A stretch of 64,000 nucleotides of DNA from Sporothrix humicola (GCA_021396245.1 WNYE01000063.1:62001-126000), one strand, 5' to 3'; shown: positions 11,616 through 23,518, numbered from the stretch's first letter. The notes: generated by a model not told the origin, from the letters alone. Numbers and translations are program-made.

Positions 11616-14121
11616 ATTTTTGCGTCTTTCTTTAAGCGCCGAGCGCAAGGTGTCCGTCTCTTGCAATCCCCCCTCCTCCTGGCCAAGGCAGTTGTCCGGA
11701 GTCCACCGTGCCGAGGTCCGCGTGTCTCATGCACACTTGCTGTGGTGTGCTACTCTCGCTAGCGGTGAGAGGCGCATTCGCCGTGAGAATCGCAACCGCG
11801 ATGGGGGCTTGTTTTCGAACTCGTAAACATTAATGGAGGAGCGCTATCATAGTCATGGGGCGCGTCCTGGCAACAGTTGTTGCTTTCGTACGCGGCGTTG
11901 CACGCGACACCGATCAACGGTATTCTGTCGGTGAAAGCGAGAGGGTGTTTGAGGATGCGGTTCGGGAGCGAAGTCGTTGTCCGGTTGTAGTCAAAGATGT
12001 CGCGTAAGAGCCTGAGGAGGAAGACAGGAGTTAGTATAGCTGGCGACAGAGGCAACAGGCCGCTTCGACCCGGGTTCCTTGCGCCGGCCGCGCCACTGCA
12101 TGTCACAAGACGCGAAAGTCCGGTCGAGGCGATTGACCGATCTTCTAGGGTGTATTCCTACTAACAGCTTGTCGTCAGACAATCCGGAAACGGCAGTGCG
12201 ATCGGTCGTGCTGTCTAGCCAGATGATGGCCCGGTATATTGGTTGGGGTTGGCGAAGCCGAGGCGGCAGTGTCTAGGCAATTCGCGACAGGGCACAAGAG
12301 GAAAAACAGTCCCAGATAAAGTCGACAATTAAGGCGACTCTGCGCGGGCTTCTCCGATATCCGATCGTCAACGAAGAATGGGTCGAGTTTCGCAAAGCGA
12401 GAGGTGACAAAAAGCTGTATGATCCGGGCACGAGATGTGCTCAAGGTGGACAAGAGCGACGGAGATTGGGAATGGCGGCGGGAGAGAGAAAACACGAGCG
12501 CGCGACGGGGGTTTGGGCCGCGGCTATCGGCGATGAGAGCGGAAAATGAGGAGCATGCCCTTGACCGTGGGTTATTTTCGAGGTAAAAAAGAGAGGGTCG
12601 TCAGGCGTGAAGGAGTAGGCGAAAAGATGGGATGACGGCCGATGCAGGTGGCGGAGGAGGGTAGTGGTGGTATGCGTAAGTTTAGGTTAATGGCGGAGAG
12701 ACTTGAGAGGTGTGGATTTGCGACGGGTGAGCGAGGGATAGGTACGTGGAGAGAGGAGGTGGAAGGGGTGGCCTGGATTGGATTGGCGGTTTGGGGTGAT
12801 TTGGGGGGAGTGGGAAAGAGGGAACAGCGCAGAACAATAGGCGAGGGACTGTTGGCGTTGGCGTGCTGGGCACAGGCCCGCTAATGTTTGGCTTCAGAGA
12901 GAAAAGTGGAGCCCATGGGCTATCTGGTCGTGCCCCTTCTTCACTTTTTCGGCGCCTTCGCAAGTTTTTTGGGCGCGAGGGAGCAAAACGTGGAAACACA
13001 GCAGGGTCAATTTGCCCAATAACAGTACCGAGAAATGCGAACGGCAGTAAAACCCCCGAGCGCAAAAGTAGACGAGGATAACGGTGGATATATTGTATGT
13101 GGGGGTGACGAAAAGAGACGATAAAAGAAGAGGGCAATAGAGAACAAAAGAGAGGAAGAAAAAGAAAAGAAAAGGAGACGGAGAAAGAGAAGGGGGAGAG
13201 GAAAACAAGAGACTGCTGTAGGCAACTCGAAAGTCGATTATGTTAGGAAAGAGCAATGTAGGAACTAGAACGTTGTCTATCAAAGAAAGAAGCTGTGGTT
13301 GGGGAATGGAAGGCGCAAACGATCGGCGCCTTCGTTCGTGGTGCGATTTGTGCTTGCGGTTAGTTGCCGATGGAGGCGCTGGTCTGAATGCGCAAAGGGG
13401 GAAGGTGCAGCCAGCGCTAGTATTACGGGCACCACAATACGAAGCATGTAGAGGAAGAGGAAGGTGCCGGCCGCCGTTTCTCCTGTTCGAAATGAGGCTC
13501 AGTGACGGGTGCACAAACGAGGGCCGCGAGAGAACAGAAAAGACAGCAGGAAAGTCAACGCAGAAACAGAATGAACAGCGGGTCAGCAGACACAAGCCCG
13601 CCAGGAGAACGCCACGAAGTTGTCCTGGCACTTTTGCTATCTTGTCAACGCTCGCTCCCCACTAGTCGGTACTTCCTTTTTGGTTGGCCGTCATTTTCAA
13701 TGGGAAACACCAGTAACAATGCACAGAAAAGGGAAGAGACGACCAGCCCGGCAGGCTAACGTACATGCAGGGAAACAACATTTGGTGCGAAGCGGGCCAA
13801 GCATTAATCACAAACACATCAGTCTTATAAAATATCCATAACTCGCTCAACACAGGCTACCCTACGTTGCTTATTTGTACAAATGTATTTTCATTACTAT
13901 CTTTGTACCACCAATGAACAGCTTACTATCTTTACAAGACCAATAAGTAACTCCACTCCCAAGAAAACCCAATAAAAAGATAGCAATGCCACAAGAAACG
14001 CCGCGCTGTATGAGATATTCCCACTCAAAATGACCCAATAATAAGACCCGCCTTGAAGCAGAGAAACAAAATAACTTCTGTAAAACAGAAAAGAGAGAAG
14101 ACGGGCCAGCCTTGTCGGCCA
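11616..14121. other. Gene-poor stretch upstream of the RD-tract gene
   Basis: About 2.5 kb. On the minus strand, an open frame from about 12039 down to a TAG at 11759 begins right after a good acceptor (cctcctcag, with ctaac 20 bp before it) and could be an upstream exon or a small gene; no family is recognisable. The rest (12.6-13.7 kb) is purine-rich on the plus strand, which is pyrimidine-rich leader-like sequence for the minus-strand gene. Long frames there are low complexity and not believed. Confidence 0.45.
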
Positions 14122-16656
14122 TTATGAGCCACTAAGTGCAGTGGCGACAGTGCCATTTATATGGCCGCTTTTTGAGCCGTTTATAGATGCATTGGCACCT
14201 GGCCCTGTCTCTCCGGTCTTCTGTCGTTTTGGTGCAAAAGAAGGGTCACCCGGAGGAGCTCCATTAGTCCATGTTAATGCCCGTTTCTGCCCCGACTGTC
14301 CCCCGATGGCCTCTTCCAACTTTCGGAGGCTATCGTTCGTGATCCGGTTATTTTGTTTCATCTGTTGGATATGGGCTGCCATGTTCTTTATATCCTCCTG
14401 CAGCTGGCGTGCTGTCGGATACAGCCCCTCCATATAGCCGACTATATCCTGGAACAGTTCCTTTGTAGTCAAGTTGTTGAACTGTGTGTCCAGAGTCGAT
14501 ACCATCATTCTAAGAGTGGCACACTGTTCTTGGAAATCGGCGCGGACCTTTTGTATCTCGTCTTCAGAGTATTGCATCCGTTCTTGCAGAAGATGTACGT
14601 CCTTCTCGAGTTCTTCTGTCTTTCCTTGAACACCGGCTGGCACCAGTTGTCCAGTGTAGACAGCTTCTTGAGAGTTGGTTTGAGACGGGGCTGGGAGAGG
14701 CTCGATGGCCTCAATGGAACCAGCAGGTTCTGAAGGGTTGACCAGGTCGGGAACTGGCGAGAGAAGGGGCTCTAGTGCTTGCCCTGCCGCTTTTGTTGTA
14801 TTTGCCGCTTCTGCCATTTCAGTATTGGCGGGAGGTATAGTTGGTATAGTAGGAGTAGGGTTTTCTCGGAGACGCTGGACGGATTTTTCGAGTTCCGTAA
14901 GACGATCTCTGTCCGCAGCCCGTACTTTAGTTTCCTTGTCGAAAGCTTCGCTGAACACTTTGGCCATGTTTTCTAATCCGTTATAGATTTCCTTTCGTAG
15001 GTCAACGCGAATGTTGTTTCTTTCGATGCTGCCTAATGCCGTGGATTTTGCCTGTTGCGCTTGCATTTCTTCGACCTTGTCGGTAACTTTCTCCAGTATA
15101 AAAAGTCTCTCATTCAACATACTGATCTCAATCCGTAAGCTTGTGAAGTCGTCGCCGGGGAAAGTAATCGGGCTTCCGTTGATCGGCGCGGCGGGAGCGG
15201 GGGCGGGGGCGATGGAGGGCGCTGGATTTGAGACTGCAGCAGCCGTCTCTACTCGCTCCTCGTTTGTTTTCGCGGGTGTTTTTGTATTGTGCTGGATGGC
15301 ACTCATCTCGGTTTTGAGTTTTGCAATGGCTATTCCTTGCTGGGTCACCTTATCCACAGTACGAGGATGCTCCGTGTTTATAAGGTTGCTCACGGCGTCG
15401 AGATTGATGTCGTCGAGTCTGGCAAGTTTGGCAAGTTTGGCGGCGTGGGTATCCATCTTCTGTTCAACCGTCCCAATCAGTGATGCGAGAACTTTAGAAC
15501 GCGTCATGATGTAATCGACATCGGCCTCAAGTTTTGGTGTCTTGGCCGCCACTGAGCTCAACTTTGTGTCCATGACATCGAGCTTCGTTTCCGTGGCTTC
15601 CAGTTTTGCAGTCATGGTTTCTACAAGGCTGGCCAGAGACTTCACTTGAGACCCCAGTCTCTCATTTTGTTGCTCAAGTGCTTGCAGGGATTTGGTCTGA
15701 GCTTTGGACGTCGTGCCATCTTGCTTTATTTTCAGACTTTTCACCTCATCCTCCAGGGTGGTGACCCGTGGCACCCAACCAGAAATATGTGTCATCAGAT
15801 TCTTAGCTGACGATTGCATATCGCTTGTTGTCTTTTCCAAGATAACACCAGCGGCTTCCCGCCGGGCTCTCTCGGCATCCGAGATTGGCCTATTTAGCTC
15901 AGGCAAGGATGGGAAGTCGGGGCGTTTGTCGGACCGTTGATCGAGCTGTCGCCTCTGCTCCTCTCTTCGTTCCTCCACAAGATCTAACGATCTCTTGGTT
16001 TGTTCATGCACGCCTACTTCCCTCGACTTCTTAAGAAGAGACAAAAATAGCCCGGCAAAATAGTCTCTTTCTCTGGTGGCAGGAGACCTTGGGGATGCCA
16101 TAGGCGACCTTGCCGGGGATCTAAGCTCATCTAGTCGAGTTGAGTAACCCAATCCTTTTGATGGTGACTGGATATGCTTAATGGGAGAAGGTTTGTGAAC
16201 ACCTTTTGGTCCTTTTGGGATTTCGATTGGTGCTACAAAAGAATGACGTTAGTCTCTAAGTACGACGTTGAGAATAAGGACAGCCAAGGCAGCGTCAGAA
16301 GACAAATTGGGGTGATCAAAATACGAACCTGGCACCCTTGGTGAGGATAGTGGTTCAGGAGCACTGTCGCCGCGGGGTGGTGGCCGGTTGGGAAACCGTT
16401 CTCTACTACGGTCACGGCCAGCATCCCATCCAGCATCTCGGGCACCATCGCGAACGGGTTCTCGGCCGCGGTCTCTATCACGGTCCCGTTCGAAGTCTCT
16501 GTCGCGATCCCTATCGCGATCCCCGTCGCGGCCTCTGTCGTACCCTCGGTCACGGCTGCTGTCTCGTGAGCGGCGGGGTGAAGAATTCCTCCTAGAATCG
16601 TAGGTGTCTGGTTGGTCCCGCCTCCACAAGTCTTGTCTGAAGCCGCCTCTCCCCAT
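14122..16656 (-). CDS. Coiled-coil protein with N-terminal Arg-Asp tract, function unknown
   Basis: Exons 16329-16656 and 14122-16232, with a 96-bp intron (gttcgt ... gactaac ... tttgtag), give 812 aa from the ATG at 16656. The first exon encodes GRGGFRQDLWRRDQ, then Ser/Arg-rich sequence and an RD/RE-alternating tract at about residues 30-75, then Pro/Ser-rich sequence. Exon 2 begins with basic SP motifs (RSPARSPMASPRSP), then a short hydrophobic helix (DYFAGLFLSLLKKS), and from about residue 240 onward long heptad-type helices (LEQQNERLGSQVKSLASLV; KLEATETKLDVMDTKL; ELEKDVHLLQERMQ) broken by a Pro/Ala/Asn-rich linker. A basic tail (PKRQKTG) is a likely nuclear signal. It could be a nuclear scaffold or chromatin-associated coiled coil; I do not recognise a named family. 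It shares a divergent promoter region with RVB2. Confidence 0.75.
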
Positions 16657-17677
16657 GGCAGGCAATCATTGAGGCTGTCGCAGCCCTCAGCGCAGCGAGT
16701 CGCACACTGCACACCGTGTTTCTCGACGATCGCTTTGCGGCACGTCGGCAGCGCGGTTGACGTTGGTTTGGAACGGCTAAAAATGCCGAATGTGCAATTG
16801 TGGCACGGCTGGAGCGCGCGTGTTGCACGCCTGTGCAAAGGAGCCTTAGGCGCAAATTCTTGACGAGGCTGCAGTGGCACGAGGGGGTCGGATAATGAAT
16901 AGGACGTCGCAGGAGTGATAACTCGGTAAAATATTCAGACGGAAACTGGTCGCAAATCTTTGGTTAGGAAGATGTTGAGATTGAAGATGGCTAGAAGGAA
17001 TAGGGGATGCAATCTCTTGGAGCATCTTACTTAGGTATATATGTACTGATTGCGGTGTGGGACTAAGAGTGCAGGGGCACGTCGCCGTTCAACGTCCTTT
17101 TTCGTTTGTCGTCCACGTCCGTAGCCGTCTGGATCTTGCCCTGGGCCGGTTTCTTGTGTTTTGGGTCCAGAGAGCTTCGGGCGATTGGCAAGACAACAGC
17201 AAAATCGCGTCTATTTATGTTCGTTCATCAACTAAGGAAGGAGCGCGGTCTGGACAAAATCTTTAGGGAAGGCGCAAAGCAGTGAATGACTTTCCAGATC
17301 GCGCCTTCCCTAACTTTTTAGTGATGGCACAAGAGTTGATGAATTACGGCGTATTTTAGTGCCGGAGTGGGATTAGATAGAGGACGTAGTGATGACATGG
17401 TCAGCATATATATGCACAACCAAAAATAAGCTAAACGAAAGTACCTGGTACATGTGCCAACCACAGAGCTCCAAGCACGAAGGCACCTTCCAAACGCGCC
17501 TGCCCAGGTTGCTCGAACTTGCGACGCCCTTTTCCAAAAATTTCAGACCAATTGACAGCATCGAAAGCCACCAACCACCAACCACCACCTTCCTACGGCC
17601 ATTTCCCATCGCACGACGACAATTGACGATCAACACGCGTGGGCATACAAGACCGAATCTTTTCAATTTTCGCAAAG
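16657..17677. promoter_or_regulatory. Divergent promoter region between the coiled-coil gene and RVB2
   Basis: About 1 kb between two starts pointing outward. It contains a perfect 13-bp inverted repeat at 17264-17313 (separate entry) and a related copy near 17234. No gene seen. Confidence 0.55.
17264..17313. repeat. Perfect 13-bp inverted repeat with 24-nt loop
   Basis: TTAGGGAAGGCGC at 17264-17276 is matched by its exact reverse complement GCGCCTTCCCTAA at 17301-17313. A similar word, CTAAGGAAGGAGCGC, lies at about 17233. It sits about 365 bp upstream of the RVB2 start and could be a hairpin or a paired protein-binding site. Confidence 0.75.
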
Positions 17678-19262
17678 ATGGCTGCCGTACGTTTTTCTCC
17701 TCGATTCGGATGCCGACCGATGCTCCAGACATACCTGCTCTACCTTGACAACAGCTACTAACTGTTCTCTTCCATAAAAACAGACCGTCCTCACCACCTC
17801 TGAAAACAAGGACCTTCGGGGCCTCAACCTCATCGCTGCCCACTCGCACATCCGTGGGCTGGGCGTCGATGCCGACACGCTTGAGCCGCGGCAGTCGTCG
17901 CAGGGCCTTGTTGGCCAGGAGAAGGCCCGTAAGGCGGCAGCCGTGATTCTGGAGATGATCAAGCAGGGCAAGATTGCCGGCCGTGCAGTCCTCATTGCCG
18001 GACCTCCCAGGTAAGCTGTTTTTGTGACGGCGATGGAACATAGTTCGCAAGTGTTTGTCTAGTTAACATACTTCCCCTCCAGCACCGGAAAGACAGCTAT
18101 TGCAACAGGCATGGCACAGTCCCTCGGCGCCGACGTGCCCTTCACATCCCTTGCCTCGTCCGAAATCTTCTCGCTGGAGATGAGCAAGACCGAGGCACTG
18201 ACACAGGCCTTCCGCAAATCCATTGGCGTGCGCATCAAGGAGGAGAGCGAGATCATGGAGGGCGAGGTTGTCGAGATCCAGATTGACCGCAGCGTCACGG
18301 GCGGTGCCAAGCAGGGCAAGCTGACGATCAAGACGACAGACATGGAGGCCATCTACGACATGGGTAGCAAGATGATTGATGCGATGACCAAGGAGCGCGT
18401 CATGGCGGGCGACATCATCTCGATCGACAAGTCATCCGGCAAGATCACCAAGCTGGGCCGCTCGTATGCACGGTCACGGGACTACGACGCCATGGGCGTG
18501 GACACCAAGTTTGTGCAGTGCCCCGAGGGCGAGCTGCAGAAGCGCAAAGAGGTGGTGCACACGGTGTCGCTGCACGAGATTGACGTGATCAACTCGCGGA
18601 CACAGGGCTTCCTGGCGCTGTTTGCGGGCGACACGGGCGAGATCCGCAGTGAGATCCGTGACCAGATCAACACCAAGGTGGCCGAGTGGAAGGAGGAGGG
18701 CAAGGCCGAGATTGTTCCCGGTGTACTGTTTATCGACGAGGTGCACATGCTGGACATTGAGTGCTTCTCGTACATCAACCGCGCGCTCGAGGTCAACCTG
18801 GCTCCCATTGTCATTATGGCCAGCAACCGCGGCCAGTCGCGCATCCGTGGCACCGACTACAAGAGCCCGCACGGCCTGCCGCTGGATTTCCTGGACCGCG
18901 TCTCCATCATCTCGACGCAGCCGTACGGCCCCGAGGAGATCAACAAGATTCTGGGGATCCGTGCACAGGAGGAGGAGGTTGAGCTGACGCCGGACGCACT
19001 AGCGCTGCTGACCAAGATTGGCCAGGAGACGGGCCTGCGGTACGCCAGCAACCTGATCACGACATCGCAGCTGGTGAGCGCGAAGCGGCGCGCAAAGCAG
19101 GTGTCTGTGGAGGACGTGCAGCGGAGCTTCAAGCTGTTCTACGACCCGGTACGCAGCGTCAAGTTTGTGTCGGAGTCGGAGAAGCGGCTGATTGGCGACG
19201 ACGGCGCAGTCGACTTCTCGCTCCCGGCTAACGGCAACGGCGAGAAGATGGACATGAGCTAG
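17678..19262 (+). CDS. rvb2: RuvB-like AAA+ ATPase 2 (Reptin/RVB2)
   Basis: Four-part structure: exon 1 (17678-17686) codes only M-A-A; introns at 17687-17783 and 18011-18082; exons 17784-18010 and 18083-19262; 471 aa, the normal family length. RVB2 pairs with RVB1 in hetero-hexameric rings that serve the INO80, SWR1 and R2TP complexes and snoRNP assembly. Visible motifs: the N-terminal AHSHIRGLGVD block, Walker A GPPSTGKT (about residues 75-82, crossing the second intron), Walker B LFIDEVHMLD (about 294-303, with the DEVH form typical of RuvB-like proteins), sensor I MASNRG, and the sensor II region GLRYASNLI near 420. The OB-fold domain II insert lies between the Walker motifs. The C-terminus is short and polar. 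Confidence 0.97.
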
Positions 19263-19675
19263 AGGGCTGTTTTGGAGAGAGAAAAAGGATAACGGGCATC
19301 TAAGGTCTGATAGATGACGCGGATATGTTTATTTTCATTGCCTTTTTTGTTTTTATAGTTTGTTGGGTCCTTTCGAAGCTTGCTGATCCAGCTGCATCTT
19401 GCTGCTTTCTTGTCTTTTTTTGTTTGTTTGTTTTCTTTGACAAAGGTTCCTTGGGGGACGGAAAACAAGGCGTCATGGAGTGGAATGGTAGAATATAATC
19501 AAAGCACATCGTATTCATAGAAACTTTTCTTGACAGATACGTGAACATGGTATAAGCTATGAAAACAAAGAGTCCGTAATCCCTTTTGTTACACCTCCCT
19601 TCCAAAAACCAAGACTCCACCCAAGTGGTATATTTAACATAAAATCTAAAAACCAAGATAGGAGTGCCCTTCCTA
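19263..19675. other. Convergent 3' region between RVB2 and LIN1
   Basis: About 410 bp, AT-rich with T runs near 19345 and 19417, fitting the 3' UTRs of both genes. Nothing else seen. Confidence 0.6.
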
Positions 19676-21244
19676 TCATGCAAAAGAGACGTCTTTGCTC
19701 CAGGCGTCATCACTTCCTGCGGGCCGAAACTCGACGCCCTCAAAGTAGCCAGCATCTTTCCATGCCTTCATGGTAGGCCCGTCGTAAGGACCTTGTTTTG
19801 CACCGCCATCGCGACCGTCTATCCAGCGGTACTCCCACATATTGGCAGCGCCATCTTTGGAAACGCCGTTGTCTGCTGGCTTTTCCTTGTCGACCCATGT
19901 CTTGCCAGTCTCGACGCGATACTCTTTTATGAGTTTCTCGCGCCCCATGTCGTAGACTTCTGGGTAGTCGCGGTTCAAGAGACGATCAGCCGCCTCTGTA
20001 ATGGCGTCAATTTCGGCCTTGAGCCGAGTCTGTTCTAGATCTTCCGCAGATGCTGTCTTGTCGACATCCATCTGGTCTGCATGTTCGCCGTTTCCATTCT
20101 CCCCGTCACCGCCCTGGGCCTGTTTCTTCTTTTCCATCTGCTTGAGTCGCCAAGCAGGGATCTTTTTGGTCTTTGGCTTCTTGGACTGGTTAGCATTCTT
20201 GCCGAGTCGTGCCAGTGCTGTGAGTGGTGTCTCGCCAGGCTCGAGGCGCGTAATGAGGGCTGCAAACAGGTCCTCTGTGATAATGTCGTCCTCTTCCCGG
20301 CGGACCTGCCGCAGCTCAGCCTCGCGCTTCTCGTGCGCCGCCGCCGCGCGCTTCATCTCCTTCTTACTCACGCCATCGAGCCAGCGGTCGTGCAGCTCGT
20401 CGGCATCGACGGCTTTGCGGATGTAGTTGCCGGCCTCGTCAAAGGCGCCATCTTCTTGTTCTTCGCGCATATTGAAGGCGTCAATCCTGGGCGCATGCTT
20501 TTTGAGGCCACCAGGCCCCACCTCCTCATCGACATCGTCTTCCTGGATGGCGAGCGCAACGTCTTCTTCGTCGGTGTCCGATTCATCGTCCAGCCTGACT
20601 GTGCCTCCACTTTTGCTCGTCTCTTCTTGGCCCTCGATGTTTTGCAGGAACCGCACCTCTTTCCACTTTTTCTTGCCATTTTCGTCTGTGTCGCCGTCGT
20701 TGTCACCATCTTTGTCCTTCTTTTTGCCCTTGTCGTCCTCCTCGTCGTCATCGCCGCCAAACATGTCGTCATCATCGTCGTCGTCCTTTTTTGCGTCTCC
20801 CTTGTCGTCTCCCTCAACAGGTTCTCCCTTTAACCGCTTGTCGTAGTTGTCCAGCTGATCAAACAAGTTGACCTGCTCTTCGTTTCCAGTCGCACTGTAT
20901 CCCGTAGCCGTACTCTTTGCCGGTCGTTTACGTTGTGCTGCGCGCGCATTAAACGTCTCATTGTCCGAGTCCGAGTCGTAGCCGTCAATGTTGACGGCCC
21001 CGCGCTTGGTTGCGCCGGCGTTGACGCCGATGACGTCTGCGTCCAAGACGTCGTCCTCCTCGCGCGCATCCGGCGCCAGAGCAGAGGGGTTACGCACATC
21101 AAAAGTGACCTTCTTGCCCGGACCGCGAGCATCAGCTCCATCATCATCGCTTCCGTCTCTGTCGCCGTCGTTGCCGCCGTGGTGTTGTCGCGCAAACGAC
21201 TCGCCGGCGCGTTTTGGCCGCGCAGCGGCGTATCTTGAGGACAT
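19676..21244 (-). CDS. lin1: LIN1/CD2BP2-like U5 snRNP-associated protein (GYF domain)
   Basis: Single exon, 522 aa from the ATG at 21244 (MSSRYAAARPKR); upstream in-frame sequence lacks another ATG. The N-terminal half is disordered and carries the LIN1 signature KKVTFDVRNPSALAPD, the IDGYDSDSDNE block and NLFDQLDNYDKRLKGE. A strongly acidic Asp/Glu stretch follows near residues 175-210. The C-terminal ~55 residues form the GYF domain (W-E-Y-R-W ... GPYDGPTMKAW ... GYF), which in the family binds proline-rich partners in the U5 snRNP or tri-snRNP. The GPY in place of GPF is conservative. The expected role is in pre-mRNA splicing in the nucleus. It is divergent from UFD1. Confidence 0.92.
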   Translation of the reverse strand: MSSRYAAARPKRAGESFARQHHGGNDGDRDGSDDDGADARGPGKKVTFDVRNPSALAPDAREEDDVLDADVIGVNAGATKRGAVNIDGYDSDSDNETFNARAAQRKRPAKSTATGYSATGNEEQVNLFDQLDNYDKRLKGEPVEGDDKGDAKKDDDDDDDMFGGDDDEEDDKGKKKDKDGDNDGDTDENGKKKWKEVRFLQNIEGQEETSKSGGTVRLDDESDTDEEDVALAIQEDDVDEEVGPGGLKKHAPRIDAFNMREEQEDGAFDEAGNYIRKAVDADELHDRWLDGVSKKEMKRAAAAHEKREAELRQVRREEDDIITEDLFAALITRLEPGETPLTALARLGKNANQSKKPKTKKIPAWRLKQMEKKKQAQGGDGENGNGEHADQMDVDKTASAEDLEQTRLKAEIDAITEAADRLLNRDYPEVYDMGREKLIKEYRVETGKTWVDKEKPADNGVSKDGAANMWEYRWIDGRDGGAKQGPYDGPTMKAWKDAGYFEGVEFRPAGSDDAWSKDVSFA

Positions 21245-21824
21245 GGTAGATGCGTCTATATGCAATTGGGTAGTGAACTTGAGGTCAACGTGTAGAAAGT
21301 GTGTGCCGGGACGAATGCGGAAGTTTGATATTCGCAAGGCTGCGAGCTTTTGGTGCTGAAGCTATCGGTTCTGGTTTGTAGCCTAGAAAACGTGAAAAGG
21401 CACCTAGAGAAGGCACGTCACATGACTCTTCAGGTACACTCAGACAGATTCAGGCACATTCTTTAGCACAATGGCGCTGAAACTCGCACTGAACTGGTGA
21501 ATTTGCCCCTCGTTTCTTAGCTCCGAAAGCTCCCAGCCTAATGAGCTTCCCTGACAAACAGGAGTGGGTCCAAAATCGTCATTCCCAGCTGCCTCAGCCA
21601 AACAGCCACCAGATGGCAGAAAGAGGCAACTACGAACGTATCTTTATTAAGCATCTTGAACTCAACCAGATTGCCACGGCTGCAGACAACACATACTCCT
21701 CTACACACAACACAGACTTTTACTTCAGGCCTTCTCACATCCTGTTTAATATAGACGACACCCACAGTTAATCGCCAAAAGCTTCGAACAGCTTCTACCG
21801 CTACTTCAGAGCTTGGTCTTCACG
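21245..21824. promoter_or_regulatory. Divergent promoter between LIN1 and UFD1
   Basis: 580 bp between outward-facing starts. It includes gcacgtcacatgac near 21413 and a pyrimidine-rich stretch just before UFD1. No gene seen. Confidence 0.55.
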
Positions 21825-23059
21825 ATGGTAAGTCAACCTTCCTGAGGACACCGGCTGCTATCTGGCCCTTTGTTTCTTTCAGCAGCATCTAACATAGCCC
21901 TTTTCCTCGCCTCTAGTATGGTGCAAACTACGGCCGCCGCGGCCCTGCGGCCATGCGCTTCGATGAATACTACCGCTGCTACCCAATGGCCATGGCGCCC
22001 GGCAACGACCGCCCCGAGCTCAACTACGGCTCCAAGATCCTGCTGCCGCCCTCGGCGCTCGACAAGGTGTCGCGGCTGCACGTGCAGTGGCCGCTGCTGA
22101 TGGAAATGGTCAACGCGGAAAAGGGCAAGCACTCGCACTGCGGCGTGCTCGAGTTTGTGGCGCAAGAGGGTCGGGCGTACATTCCGCAGTGGATGATGCA
22201 GACGCTGCAGCTGGACGTGGGCGACATGATCCAGATCAAGACGACGTCCCTGGAGCTCGCAAGAATGGTGAAGCTGCAACCGCAGTCGCCGGCGTTTTTG
22301 GAGATTAGCGATCCCAAGGCCGTGCTGGAGCGGGCGTTCCGCAACTTTGCCACACTCACAAAGGGCGACATTTTCAGTTTCGAGTACAATGGGGACGTGT
22401 ACGACGTTGCTGTTTTGGAAGTGAAGCCCGAGACGGACAAGATGGGCGTCAGCATGATCGAGACGGACGTGTCGGTCGACTTTGCGCCGCCTGTGGGCTA
22501 TGTCGAGCCGGACCGGAGCGCGCTCGCAGCAGCCAAGAACAGCGGAACGAGCACTCCGCGCAGTGTGGCCGGTGCAGGTCTTCCGGCGGGCGGTGTGCTT
22601 CACAGCCAGGGCACAATGGCACAGGCGATCAACTACGACGCCATTGCTCCCGGGTCGGCTGCCCATGTAGGCACCAACTTCGAGGGTGAGGGACACCGCA
22701 TTGGCACCAAGAAGGGCAAGGGAGCCGCGGCTGCTGCAACTTCGTCATCGTCAACTCCCAAGAAGCCGTCCACACCTGTGGCTGGTGCCTCAAGCAACAC
22801 TACTACTTCGATCCCTATTCCTAGCAGCACGCGCCGGCGAACTGGACCCCAGCCTCTGCGGCTGCCGCCAAACAAGCTCTTCTTTGGCTACCACATCCGA
22901 CCAGTCAAGACCAAGGAGCAAAAGGAGGAGGAGGCGGCCAATGCAGGAAAGCCGCAATACTTTGCCGGCCAAGGCCAGAGTCTGCGTGCAACACAGAAGA
23001 AGAAGGGCAGCGATAAGGACGATGAGTCGTCTGGAACAGAGAAGAAGCCGCGGAGGTAG
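21825..23059 (+). CDS. ufd1: UFD1, ubiquitin-binding cofactor of Cdc48/p97
   Basis: Exon 1 (21825-21827) is only the ATG. A 89-bp intron (gtaagt ... cctctag) leads to exon 2, 21917-23059; total 381 aa. UFD1 pairs with NPL4 on the Cdc48 ATPase to extract ubiquitylated substrates, for example in ER-associated degradation. The conserved N-domain (double-psi barrel) is clear: MRFDEYYRCYPMAM, GSKILLPPSALDKVSRL, HCGVLEFVAQEGRAYIPQWMM and DVSVDFAPPVGYVEP within residues 1-195. The C-terminal half is low complexity (Ala/Ser/Thr) and ends with a conserved FFGYHIRP-type segment followed by a Lys-rich tail. The start is fixed by the splice: without the ATG-only exon the protein would begin late, at the internal MRFDEYY. 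Confidence 0.95.
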
Positions 23060-23518
23060 ATGGGATACGTAGGGTGGCCTAAAAAGTGGCCGTCACTATT
23101 CTTTACATTGTGATTTCTGTGATTTCTTGTGTCTTAAAGACATGGTTTGGCGTTCCGGCTGTTTAGTTATTTGGCTATCAACATTGACGTATATCTTATT
23201 CACGCGTATGTTGCATTTGCAGTTTACTAAATTAAATAGATGAATTGTAAAGAGCAGAGTGTTTCAATTTTTGAACTGTCCATGCATTATAGGGCCACCT
23301 GCCCAACGTAATTCTGTTCGACTTGCGTCTCCATAAAGCTGTATATGTTCCATCCGCCATTTTCTCATTCCCATTCCCGAACTCCGTCATTCCGAAAACC
23401 CATCAGCTGTGTGTCATTTCATCATGTCTCATGTGCTCCTAGCATCATTCATTTCTCATGCTCCATACATCATTCTCATTTCCATGCAAAGTAGGCCTGT
23501 GCGTGCACTTAAGGCCGA
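23060..23518. other. Convergent 3' region after UFD1
   Basis: About 460 bp, AT-rich, with several tcattctcat-type short words near 23365-23480. Contains 3' UTRs only. Confidence 0.55.

Noticed and set aside
12894..13631. Minus-strand open frame of about 245 codons
   Set aside because: Phe/Leu/Ser/Pro-rich translation of a polypyrimidine tract; no family signature.
17264..17276. TTAGGG word as a telomere-like repeat
   Set aside because: Single copy in an inverted repeat inside a gene-dense region, not a tandem telomere tract.
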